This document shows positions 1 through 6,270 of a stretch of DNA of 7,155 nt, in pieces; within the stretch, counting starts at the first letter, position 1, and each line of letters begins with the position of its first letter. The translations under genes and the position numbers were made by a program. Source of the stretch: CAYUYM01 sp964449305 (lineage in GTDB: Bacteria > Bacteroidota > Ignavibacteria > SZUA-365 > CAYQST01); assembly GCA_964449305.1 (NCBI GenBank), contig CAYUYM010000176.1, positions 1 to 7,155 of the forward strand, read 5' to 3'. The notes beneath the pieces are model-generated. The model saw only the letters and a list, made by a program, of their open reading frames with translations, made no database searches and was not told the DNA's origin.

Positions 1-1005
1 TATGAACTGGCCTTCGCCACGGCCCTCGGCTCGGCCTTCCGCCCCGCCGCCGACAAGCGGATGCTCTTCCTCACCGATGGCGACCCCACGATTGGAAAGG
101 GCACCACGGCGGAGCTCCTGAGCCTGATCCGCGAGAAGGATCCCTATGGCGTGCGCATCTATCCCGTCATCTTCTACAGCCCGAGCATCCAGATGCTCTA
201 CGACATCGCCGCCGCACGCGGCGGGAAGGCGACCAACGTGGAGTCCGGTGACAACCTCGTCTCCGTCATCTCCCGCCTCATGCTCGACCTTGAGGTGAGC
301 GGCATCCACGACCCGGCTGTGCAGTACACGCTCGGCAACACCTACCAGGTGTTTCCGGAAAGCTTCCCCTCGGTGCTCGCCGCCGACAGGCTCATCACCA
401 CGGGACGCTTCATCGGGCCGATGGAAAACGCGTCGGTCACCTACACCCCCGTGGGCGGGCAGCCGACGGTTGTCACGCGCCCGGTGGATTTCACGGCCGG
501 GGAGACGACGCTCAAGGAGGTGGGCGCCTACTGGGCCTCGAAGAAGATCGACTGGCTGATGGATCAGGTGAAGAAATACGGCGAACAGAAGGAACTCATC
601 AACAGCATCATCAACCTGAGCATCAAGCACCAGGTGCTGACGAAGTACACCGCCTTCCTCGTGCTTGAAACGAATCCCGAGGATCCGACCGGTGTGGATG
701 CGACGCGTGTGGTGCCCGGCGATTACGCCATCGGCGCGGCCCATCCGAATCCCTTCTCCCCCACCACCGGCATCACCATCATTCCGTTCGACCTGGGACG
801 CCCGGCGACGGTGCGCATCACCGTGGTCGACATGCTCGGCCGCGTGGTGCGTGTCCTGCTGGATGGCATGCGTGAGGCCGGCCGGCACACCGCGCAGTGG
901 GACGGTCGTGACGATGGTGGCGCACTCCTCGCGCCCGGCATGTACTTCGTGCGTCTCTCCGTCGGCACCTTCTCCACCACCACGCGCATCGCCCTCGTCC
1001 GCTGA
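1..1005 (+). CDS. VIT/VWA (inter-alpha-trypsin-inhibitor-like) protein, C-terminal part, with T9SS type A sorting domain
   Basis: The reading frame is open from base 1 (first residues YELAFATALG) to TGA at 1003-1005, so the start is missing and 334 residues are visible. Residues about 1-95 are the second half of a von Willebrand A domain: MLFLTDGDPT (residues 21-30) is the strand carrying the MIDAS aspartate. The DxSxS part would lie upstream of the window. Residues about 175-223 (WASKKIDWLMDQ ... HQVLTKYTAFLVLE) match the linker typical of VIT-VWA proteins, where a WA..KI..L segment is followed by an 'ivTpYTsFLVlE'-like motif. Residues about 241-334 form a FlgD-like Ig fold with NPFSPTTG, VVDMLGRVVR, WDGRDDGG and GMYFVRLS, ending in RIALVR. 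This is the usual C-terminal sorting domain of T9SS cargo in the FCB group. Inferred role: a secreted or surface metal-dependent adhesion or matrix protein. The substrate is unknown. The VIT domain itself is inferred, because it would lie outside the window. Confidence 0.88.
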   Translation, partial: YELAFATALGSAFRPAADKRMLFLTDGDPTIGKGTTAELLSLIREKDPYGVRIYPVIFYSPSIQMLYDIAAARGGKATNVESGDNLVSVISRLMLDLEVSGIHDPAVQYTLGNTYQVFPESFPSVLAADRLITTGRFIGPMENASVTYTPVGGQPTVVTRPVDFTAGETTLKEVGAYWASKKIDWLMDQVKKYGEQKELINSIINLSIKHQVLTKYTAFLVLETNPEDPTGVDATRVVPGDYAIGAAHPNPFSPTTGITIIPFDLGRPATVRITVVDMLGRVVRVLLDGMREAGRHTAQWDGRDDGGALLAPGMYFVRLSVGTFSTTTRIALVR

Positions 1006-1064
1006 GGCGCGGGCCTCCGCCCCGGGCAGAGCGGGCACCGACTCCATTCTGACCAATCATGCAC

Positions 1065-1093
1065 ACGCCGGCTCCGGATCTCCGGGCCGGCGT
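1065..1093. terminator. Strong GC hairpin between convergent genes, probable bidirectional terminator
   Basis: CGCCGGC at 1066-1072 pairs exactly with GCCGGCG at 1086-1092. An A-T pair (1065/1093) extends it outward. After one bulged T (1073), CCGG at 1074-1077 pairs with CCGG at 1082-1085 around the loop ATCT. This gives about 12 base pairs, nearly all G-C. It sits in the 111-base gap between the stop of the plus-strand VWA gene and the stop of the minus-strand PrsW-family gene, where a shared terminator is expected. Neither side has a proper T-run, so either termination is not classical intrinsic termination or the hairpin mainly protects the 3' ends. Confidence 0.5.
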
Positions 1094-1116
1094 TCGTGCG
1101 TCATGCCACAGGCTTC

Positions 1117-2124
1117 CTACCCCTGCTGCTCCAGGAAGGTGAGCTGCCAGAGGTCGCGCGGGCTGTGTCGGAGAATGGTGGAGAGCGTGAGGATGCCGGA
1201 GCGGCCGATGCTGCGCTGCAGGTAGCGGAGCTCGGTGAACTTGTCCTGGACAGCCGGGTCCTGCGGGGCGGGCATGCCCAACTCCTTCAGAAGAAGGAGC
1301 CCCTTGGCGCGCACGGAGAGCTCGGTCACCAGGCGGATGTAGCACAGCATGTCGGCAACGACCTCCGGCGGAAAGCTGCTGCGGATCGAGCGCACATGGC
1401 GCCCGATGGGTGTGTCGGCCAGCGTGCCCGAGGTGATGGACCGCAGCAGCTCGGTGTCCGTCGCAAAGCCGAGGTCGAGCCAGCGGCGCAGCATCGCCTC
1501 GCTGGCGGAGAAGGACAGGATGGTGATGGCGGGCATCAGGCCAAGGACGATCACTGTGGCGAGTATTGGCGCCCCGCCGAGGGCGTTGAAGCCGGCGTGG
1601 AGGGCGACGGCGAGCACCCACCCCGGGAGCAGGTGCCACAGGCGCACACACTCCCCGCGCTCGGCGAACATTCGGGCCGTGATGGCGGCCACGGCCACCA
1701 CGCCGCCGTGCATGATGCCCGTGCCAAAGCCCCGCACAATCCATGTCAGCACACCGGCGTCGGGCAGCGCCTGCAGGTAGTAGATGTTCTCGATCACACC
1801 GAAGCCCGCGCCGATGGCGAAGCCCAGAATGGCACCGTCCACCATGAAGGCGATGCGACCACTCTTGAGGAGCACGGCGAGATACAGGAACTTCATGAGC
1901 TCCTCCACCCAGGGCGCCACGGCGATGGAGTACGCGGCGAAATCGAACGGCAGACGCGGAAGCAGGGCGGAGTTGATCAGGTAGCACAGCCCCGCGGCAA
2001 GAGCCCCCGCGGCCAGGGCCCGCAGGAGCGGCGCCAGTCGAACCAGTTTGTAGCTGTCGAGAAACTGCAGCACCAGGAGAAACAGGAGGATGGGAAGCAG
2101 ACCGAAGGAGGCGTGAAGCAGCAT
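1117..2124 (-). CDS. PrsW-family intramembrane metalloprotease with C-terminal extension
   Basis: A 335-residue multi-pass inner-membrane protein. The PrsW signatures appear in order: EELMK (E74, E75, K78; EExxK motif), a DG...G...G run leading into FGVIEN (F108, E112; FxxxE motif), GIMHGG (H139) and LHAGFN (H176, N180). These glutamates and histidines are the proposed metal and catalytic residues of the PrsW/CPBP-like membrane proteases, which cleave substrates within or next to the membrane; in Bacillus PrsW does this to an anti-sigma factor. Hydrophobic segments lie at about residues 6-22, 35-56, 64-86, 97-118, 130-150, 168-180 and 185-205. Residues about 210-335 are soluble, mixed-charge and helical-looking, and I do not recognise them. 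The ATG at 2124 is the only sensible start: going upstream the frame meets a stop (2170-2172) with no other start codon, and no clear Shine-Dalgarno is seen. It lies 78 bases downstream of the exported metallopeptidase gene on the same strand, so co-transcription is plausible. Substrate unknown. Confidence 0.88.
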   Translation of the reverse strand: MLLHASFGLLPILLFLLVLQFLDSYKLVRLAPLLRALAAGALAAGLCYLINSALLPRLPFDFAAYSIAVAPWVEELMKFLYLAVLLKSGRIAFMVDGAILGFAIGAGFGVIENIYYLQALPDAGVLTWIVRGFGTGIMHGGVVAVAAITARMFAERGECVRLWHLLPGWVLAVALHAGFNALGGAPILATVIVLGLMPAITILSFSASEAMLRRWLDLGFATDTELLRSITSGTLADTPIGRHVRSIRSSFPPEVVADMLCYIRLVTELSVRAKGLLLLKELGMPAPQDPAVQDKFTELRYLQRSIGRSGILTLSTILRHSPRDLWQLTFLEQQG

Positions 2125-2202
2125 GGGGGTTCCGGGCGTTGGAGGGGGATGCGAAGCGCTCCGCGTGCATCATGGCGCTGCACGGGCAGGTGCTTCCGAG
2201 CG

Positions 2203-5181
2203 TCACTTGAGGAGCTTGAGACTCACCATGAACTCGTTGCCGATCTGCCTGTGCGCATCGAAGGCGAGGGCATATCCGGCGCTGAGCGTCGATTCCAGGA
2301 TGGAGAAGAGGGCGATCCTGACATCCATCTGGACACCGCCGTTGTAGTACCAGGACCGCGTGGGTGCGTTGCCGGGGTCGGTCACGAGCGCGGAGCCGAA
2401 CAGGGTGAGGCGTGCCCAGGTGGCGTAGAGGCTGATGACGCCAAGCTCGCGGAAGCGGATGGGCGGCAGATTCCACTCCAGCAGGGCGCGGGCGAAGTCC
2501 TGCCCGCCGAGGCTGTTGATGCCCACACCGGGGAAGCTCGGGGAAAGCCGGTAGCGCTGGGCGCTGAGGTAGTCCACCCAGTTGTTGCCGAAGCCGCCGA
2601 AGTAGTACTGCGCAAAGGGTGAGGAGCGGTCACCGAAGCAGTGGCCCGCGGAGGTGCGCAGCCAGACGCTGGAATGCCGCCATGCCGTCAGAACGCCGCC
2701 GTCGAGGTTGGCCGTGATGCGGGGATACACCCGGTCGTTCACATGGCTGGCGCTGGCGGAGATGGACCATGCGTGGCCCGCCTCGTCGTCCACCGCGCCA
2801 AGCGAGCGGCGCAGGTAGGACGTGCTGAACTCCCCGCCGACCAACGCCATGCGATCGAACGAGGCGTCGATGTTCTGATAGTCGGGCAGGCGCTCCAGAT
2901 CGCCGTGGAAGGCCGCGCGCAGGGACCAGGTGGTCTTCCGCGGTGTCTCGTCCACCAGCCAGCGTGTGGTGCCCATCGACACGGACCAGCCCGCGCGGGA
3001 CGTCTTGGTCGGCCCGAAGAGGTCGTAGAAGTCCGCCTTGTTCCAGGTGGCCGCCAGGGTCCACTCCCAGAAGCGCATGTCCAGGGCCGCGTGCAGCCGC
3101 TGATTGTGCGGGAGAAGCTGATTGGGTGAATACGAGAGTGAGATGTTCATGAGGCCGAGCATGAGTGGATCATGGAGGCTCAGCCGCAGTCCGTAGGAGG
3201 GGAAGTCCTTGAAGCCCTCAACCACGGGGATGATGGACGAGACGTGCTGGCTGCCGACGATGCTGTAGGCGCCGCTGTAGGTGGTGAGCGAATCGATGGG
3301 GATCTCCGCCGGCGAACCGATCTTCCAGCGCTCGAGGATGGGGTGCTTCTCGATCACCGCCTGGCCCAGGTAGGAGATGGCATTGACATCGAGGAGCGTG
3401 GTGTCGCGCAGCAGCACGGGCATGAATCCCTGCCCGGAGTAGGTGAAGGCGATGATGGAATCCCCGCCGATGGGAAGCGGGCGGAACAGGCCGGTTTCGG
3501 CGTTGGTGACGCAGTCCATCGACCCGGTGGCGAGGTCGTAGCGCCAGATGTTGGAGACGCCGGTGTGGTGGCTGGTGCCGTAGAGCCTGCGGCCGTCGGG
3601 TGAGTGCACGAAGTTGCACGGCGAGTTACCCTCGAACTCATGGAGGAGCTGCGGGCGCCACGCACCGAGCAGCAGTGTGTCGATGTCGAGACGCACGAGC
3701 TTCTGCCGGCCCGAGGCCTCAATGGTGGTACCGGTGAGGTGCCGCCCGTCGGGGGCGATGTCGATGTCGATGATGCCCTGGCTGTAGGGAAAGAGGTACA
3801 CCGTCTCCCAGCGATCGTAGGGCGGCGGGATGCGCACGAGGACGGAACGGCCGTTGACATGCTGCGTGCCCCACAGCGACTTGTCGCGCTGGTTGAAGGC
3901 GAGCCCGCCGATGCGGCAGCGGAGGAGCAGGTCGTCCACCTCCCCGGTGGCCGGATCCACTGTAACGATGGAGCGCCAGTGCTGGCTGTTGTTGAGCGTG
4001 GTGAAGAGGCGGCCGGATGAATCGTCGCGTGCGAGGGAGGCGACGGAATACAGCGTGGGCGAGGGCATGCCGGCGATCTTCTCCATGCTGCCGGTGGTGA
4101 TGTCGATGGACGCGATCTGCGCGAGCGCCCCTGGGCGGTTGAGGGCGCACAGCAGGCGATGCCGGGCGTGGTCGTAGGCCGGGCGGGACACCGACCCGAG
4201 CGGTGCATCGGACAGTGGCGTCATGCGGGTGACCGGGTACTGGCGGATGCGGGCGAGGTTGCTCTCCTGCCATTGGTGCTCGAAGGCGATCCAGCGCTCC
4301 CATTCCCTGTCCAGGGGCTCGCCATACACCTTCTCGAACTGCGCGGTGAAGGTGGTGCAGCTCGAATCGCTTCGGACAAACCAGTCGACCAGCCGGTCGA
4401 TGCCATGCTCGAGCGCGAGCCAGCTTGTGAAGCGTGTGCCGTAGAGGTAGGAGTTGACCCCCACCTGGAAATCGACCGTGGTGCCCTCGGACTCCAGCCC
4501 CACGGGGCGATAGAAGTACGCCGAGTCCCGCACCATGGCACGGAACACCATCTCGTCGTAGCCACCGAGGGCACGTCCCATGCCGCCGGAGGTCCACGTC
4601 TCCATGAACACGGCGAAGCCCTCGTGGTACCAGCGTGGTGCATAGCGGCGGGGCGATGTGAGCCAGGAATAGAGCATGGAGAGCGGCTGCACGGCTGTCG
4701 GCACCACCTTGCCCTGGAACAGCGAGCGGAAGAAGCGGTCGCGGCCGTTCGTCTTGTCGCAGGTGACAAGGTGCGTGGTCTCGTGGTTCATGAGCCAGTT
4801 CATGCGCTCATTGGCTGGCATGGCGTCGTAGTTGTAGTCGAACGGCTCGATGGCGACGATGATGGAATTGCGCGGGATGTTGTTCGCCCCCGCGTAGCCC
4901 CAGTCACCGAAGTCGTGGAAGAGCATGGACGTGCGTTCCTCGGGGTGGAAATCAAAAAGGCGCCCATACCAGCGCAGTGTGTTCTCGTAGCAGCTCGCCA
5001 TGTGGGGCACGAGGTAGAACTGCGCCGGATCGACGTAGACGATGTGCTGATGCGGTGTTTCCAAGGAGGGCAGGGAGATCTGGGCCGTCGCCGGCGTGGC
5101 GAGTGCGAGCAGGAGGGCAAGCGTGGAAAGGGCATGGTTTCTGACGCACCCCGTTGCGCAGGATTGATCGGTGGCTGCCAT
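2203..5181 (-). CDS. Exported putative zinc metallopeptidase - beta-propeller - outer-membrane beta-barrel fusion
   Basis: A 992-residue protein from the ATG at 5181. Residues 1-34 look like a signal peptide: basic RNH, hydrophobic ALSTLALLLALA, then ATPATAQ before ISLPS. Residues about 40-310 resemble the peptidase MA-like gluzincin fold: NHETTH (H133, E134, H137) is an HExxH zinc site and WYHEGFAVF supplies E187 as probable third ligand, 50 residues on. Residues about 326-610 hold roughly six 50-residue blocks with propeller features (DITTGSMEKI, VDPATGEVDD, IAPDGRHL, SPDGRRLYG, YDLATGSMD), like PD40/TolB-type blades. Residues about 655-992 alternate short amphipathic strands (YGLRLSLHD, MNISLSYSP, YYFGGFGNN, NEFMVSLKL) as in Omp85/BamA-like outer-membrane barrels, but no POTRA domain is seen. 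Inferred: a protease held at the cell surface or in the periplasm by its barrel. A GTG at 5220 would add 13 residues; it is disfavoured because the ATG gives a cleaner signal peptide and has a GAGGT upstream. I know no gene name for this architecture. Confidence 0.82.
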   Translation of the reverse strand: MAATDQSCATGCVRNHALSTLALLLALATPATAQISLPSLETPHQHIVYVDPAQFYLVPHMASCYENTLRWYGRLFDFHPEERTSMLFHDFGDWGYAGANNIPRNSIIVAIEPFDYNYDAMPANERMNWLMNHETTHLVTCDKTNGRDRFFRSLFQGKVVPTAVQPLSMLYSWLTSPRRYAPRWYHEGFAVFMETWTSGGMGRALGGYDEMVFRAMVRDSAYFYRPVGLESEGTTVDFQVGVNSYLYGTRFTSWLALEHGIDRLVDWFVRSDSSCTTFTAQFEKVYGEPLDREWERWIAFEHQWQESNLARIRQYPVTRMTPLSDAPLGSVSRPAYDHARHRLLCALNRPGALAQIASIDITTGSMEKIAGMPSPTLYSVASLARDDSSGRLFTTLNNSQHWRSIVTVDPATGEVDDLLLRCRIGGLAFNQRDKSLWGTQHVNGRSVLVRIPPPYDRWETVYLFPYSQGIIDIDIAPDGRHLTGTTIEASGRQKLVRLDIDTLLLGAWRPQLLHEFEGNSPCNFVHSPDGRRLYGTSHHTGVSNIWRYDLATGSMDCVTNAETGLFRPLPIGGDSIIAFTYSGQGFMPVLLRDTTLLDVNAISYLGQAVIEKHPILERWKIGSPAEIPIDSLTTYSGAYSIVGSQHVSSIIPVVEGFKDFPSYGLRLSLHDPLMLGLMNISLSYSPNQLLPHNQRLHAALDMRFWEWTLAATWNKADFYDLFGPTKTSRAGWSVSMGTTRWLVDETPRKTTWSLRAAFHGDLERLPDYQNIDASFDRMALVGGEFSTSYLRRSLGAVDDEAGHAWSISASASHVNDRVYPRITANLDGGVLTAWRHSSVWLRTSAGHCFGDRSSPFAQYYFGGFGNNWVDYLSAQRYRLSPSFPGVGINSLGGQDFARALLEWNLPPIRFRELGVISLYATWARLTLFGSALVTDPGNAPTRSWYYNGGVQMDVRIALFSILESTLSAGYALAFDAHRQIGNEFMVSLKLLK

Positions 5182-5184
5182 GGG

Positions 5185-5189
5185 ACCTC
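5185..5189 (-). promoter_or_regulatory. Shine-Dalgarno supporting the ATG start at 5181
   Basis: On the minus strand GAGGT (5189-5185) precedes ATG (5181-5179) with only three bases between, slightly short but usable. It supports the internal ATG rather than the in-frame GTG at 5220 as start of the metallopeptidase-barrel gene. Confidence 0.5.
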
Positions 5190-5228
5190 GTTGTGCTGGT
5201 GATACTGCGTGGCTCGGCACGCGCCTGA

Positions 5229-5251
5229 AATATACATGGCGGCAACGTCAA
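5229..5251 (-). promoter_or_regulatory. Candidate promoter for the metallopeptidase-barrel gene
   Basis: An AT-rich island in GC-rich DNA gives TATATT (5234-5229) on the minus strand, about 50 bases upstream of the ATG. It can also be read as TATATTTC, close to the Bacteroidetes -7 element TAnnTTTG. TTGACG (5251-5246) lies upstream but only 11 bases away, too close for a standard -35/-10 pair, so only the -10-like part is suggestive. A promoter is expected here because a terminator for the preceding operon lies immediately upstream (5259-5289). Confidence 0.3.
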
Positions 5252-5258
5252 TGGACAC

Positions 5259-5289
5259 AAAAAACGGTCGGCATCACCATGCCGACCGT
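5259..5289 (-). terminator. Intrinsic (rho-independent) terminator of the paralogue operon
   Basis: Reading the minus strand, ACGGTCGGCAT (5289-5279), loop GGTG, and ATGCCGACCGT (5274-5264) form a perfect 11-bp stem, followed directly by a T-run (5264-5259, its first T being the last stem base). It begins 44 bases after the stop codon of the gene at 5334-6224 and precedes the metallopeptidase-barrel gene, so it ends the upstream minus-strand operon. On the plus strand no T-run follows the stem, so it acts in one direction. Confidence 0.92.
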
Positions 5290-5333
5290 CGTCGCCTTCC
5301 CTGCTGCCGCGGTGCAGGAACCGCCCACCCCGT

Positions 5334-6224
5334 CTACAGCGCCCCAAGCTGGGTGGCGTTGGTCACCGTCTGTCCGAGGGCGCCTGTGCCGAGGATGCTG
5401 CTGCCGATGGCGCTCTGGGAACTCGCCACGTATCCCATGGCCCCGGAACCGAAGGTCCAGCTGCCGATCACCTGCTGGTTGGCCCCCATGGACGGAATGC
5501 TGTAGCAGCATTGCAGTTCCTGCGACCCGCTGATGAGTTCGTCCTTCGACAGGATGCGTGTGCCATTCGATGTGGAGAGCAGGATGCCGAGTCCCGATTC
5601 ACTGCTGAAGAAGACGGAGTTGAGACCGTTCCTCACCAGGGTGTTGTGCAGATCCGGGATGCCGATCATGGTGTTCTGAAACTTCTCGGAGAACTTCACC
5701 CGGAAGTTCTCGAAATCGTTGAGGACGCGCTCCACCTCGAAGCCGTCGGCCAGCGTGTCCTCATCGCGAAAGCGGGTCAGCATGATCAGTGTCGTGTCCA
5801 GCACGGGGCCGTTGAATGCGATGAACTCCGCATAGCTCCGGAAGTCGCGGATCTTCTGATCCACGGAGAGCCCGCGCTTCTCCACCTTGAGCTGCACCCG
5901 TGCCACCACAGCGGTCAGCTCGTCTCCCCAGGCGGTGAGGTCCGACGACACGCGCTGGGCGAACACCTTCAGAAGACGCAGCTGGTCGATCGCGGCCGTG
6001 AGTGCGTTGCGGTCGGAGAGGATGGCATTGCGCAGGCGGATGTCGCGCTCGCTCATCTGCGTGGCCCCGTATTTCTTCACGGGACCGATGGTGCCCTGTG
6101 TCACCTCCGTGGATCCCGGGCCCACGTACCAGACGACAGAGACGATAATGACCAGCACGGCGATGGCCGCAGCAAAACCGATGTACTGCCGGTGCCTGGA
6201 GGAGGGGGTGAATTGTGGTTGCAT
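5334..6224 (-). CDS. Unrecognised single-pass membrane protein, paralogue of the gene at 6271-7155
   Basis: A 296-residue protein. A short basic N-terminus (MQPQFTPSSRHRQ) precedes one transmembrane segment at about residues 14-34, so the rest should lie outside the cytoplasm (signal-anchor topology). Residues about 50-200 look mostly helical and include stretches shared with the neighbour: TQM..(x)..IRLRNA (55-67), NDFENFRVKFSEK (169-181) and PDLHNTLVRNG (190-200). The C-terminus (251-296) is a glycine-rich imperfect repeat annotated separately. I recognise no enzyme motif and no named family; function is unknown. The ATG at 6224 is backed by AGGAG seven bases upstream. It follows its paralogue by 46 bases and is followed by a clear terminator, so the two form an operon of which this is the last gene. 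Residues 239-240 are a CC pair with no counterpart in the paralogue. Confidence 0.9.
   Translation of the reverse strand: MQPQFTPSSRHRQYIGFAAAIAVLVIIVSVVWYVGPGSTEVTQGTIGPVKKYGATQMSERDIRLRNAILSDRNALTAAIDQLRLLKVFAQRVSSDLTAWGDELTAVVARVQLKVEKRGLSVDQKIRDFRSYAEFIAFNGPVLDTTLIMLTRFRDEDTLADGFEVERVLNDFENFRVKFSEKFQNTMIGIPDLHNTLVRNGLNSVFFSSESGLGILLSTSNGTRILSKDELISGSQELQCCYSIPSMGANQQVIGSWTFGSGAMGYVASSQSAIGSSILGTGALGQTVTNATQLGAL
5337..5474 (-). repeat. Degenerate decapeptide repeat encoded at the 3' end of the membrane-protein gene
   Basis: Residues 251-296 fall into 10-residue units that start with two variable residues, then I/M/L and G: QVIGSWTFGS, GAMGYVASSQ, SAIGSSILGT, GALGQTVTNA, TQLGAL. Alternate units resemble each other more (QVIGSWTF with SAIGSSIL; GAMGYVASS with GALGQTVTN), so the underlying period may be 20. 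The repeat is clear in protein but not as repeated DNA, so it is old or selected at protein level. Confidence 0.65.
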
Positions 6225-6231
6225 GGCGGTG

Positions 6232-6236
6232 CTCCT
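6232..6236 (-). promoter_or_regulatory. Shine-Dalgarno of the gene at 5334-6224
   Basis: AGGAG on the minus strand (6236-6232), inside AAACAGGAGC, lies seven bases before the ATG at 6224. It is the best ribosome binding site in the window and fixes this start. Confidence 0.75.
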
Positions 6237-6240
6237 GTTT

Positions 6241-6260
6241 CGGACCAGGTCCGTGGTCCG
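6241..6260 (-). other. Small hairpin between the two paralogous genes
   Basis: CGGACCA (6241-6247) pairs with TGGTCCG (6254-6260) around a six-base loop, a 7-bp stem lying just after the stop of the upstream paralogue and four bases before the AGGAG of the downstream one. No T-run follows on the minus strand, so it is not an intrinsic terminator. It could affect mRNA processing or relative expression of the two genes, or be chance. Confidence 0.35.
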
Positions 6261-6270
6261 TGCCGTGGGG

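Noticed and set aside
2164..2184. Inverted repeat CGTGCA/TGCACG with a nine-base loop in the gap between the barrel gene and the PrsW-family gene
   Set aside because: A six-base stem with a long loop and no T-run is within chance expectation in GC-rich DNA, so it is not called a terminator.
818..2476. A 552-residue minus-strand open frame spanning three genes and the convergent gap
   Set aside because: It overlaps the VWA gene, the PrsW-family gene and the barrel gene in the wrong frame; its composition is arginine-, alanine- and proline-rich, typical of a GC-driven shadow frame.
1096..2622. A 508-residue plus-strand open frame opposite the PrsW-family gene and the end of the barrel gene
   Set aside because: It is antisense to two well-supported genes. 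Its product is rich in G, E, H and Q with no domain logic, as expected for the reverse frame of GC-rich coding DNA.
4159..5202. A 347-residue plus-strand open frame opposite the metallopeptidase domain
   Set aside because: It is antisense to the HETTH-containing region, with no recognisable motif and low-complexity V/E/R/H composition.
5182..5220. GTG at 5220 as start of the metallopeptidase-barrel gene
   Set aside because: It adds 13 residues before an otherwise normal signal peptide and would sit almost at the predicted transcription start; the ATG at 5181 has a GAGGT before it.
5337..5474. Curli-type amyloid repeat in the glycine-rich tail
   Set aside because: Composition is similar, but the curli pattern (S-x5-Q-x-G-x2-N-x-A-x3-Q) does not fit any unit and the period differs.
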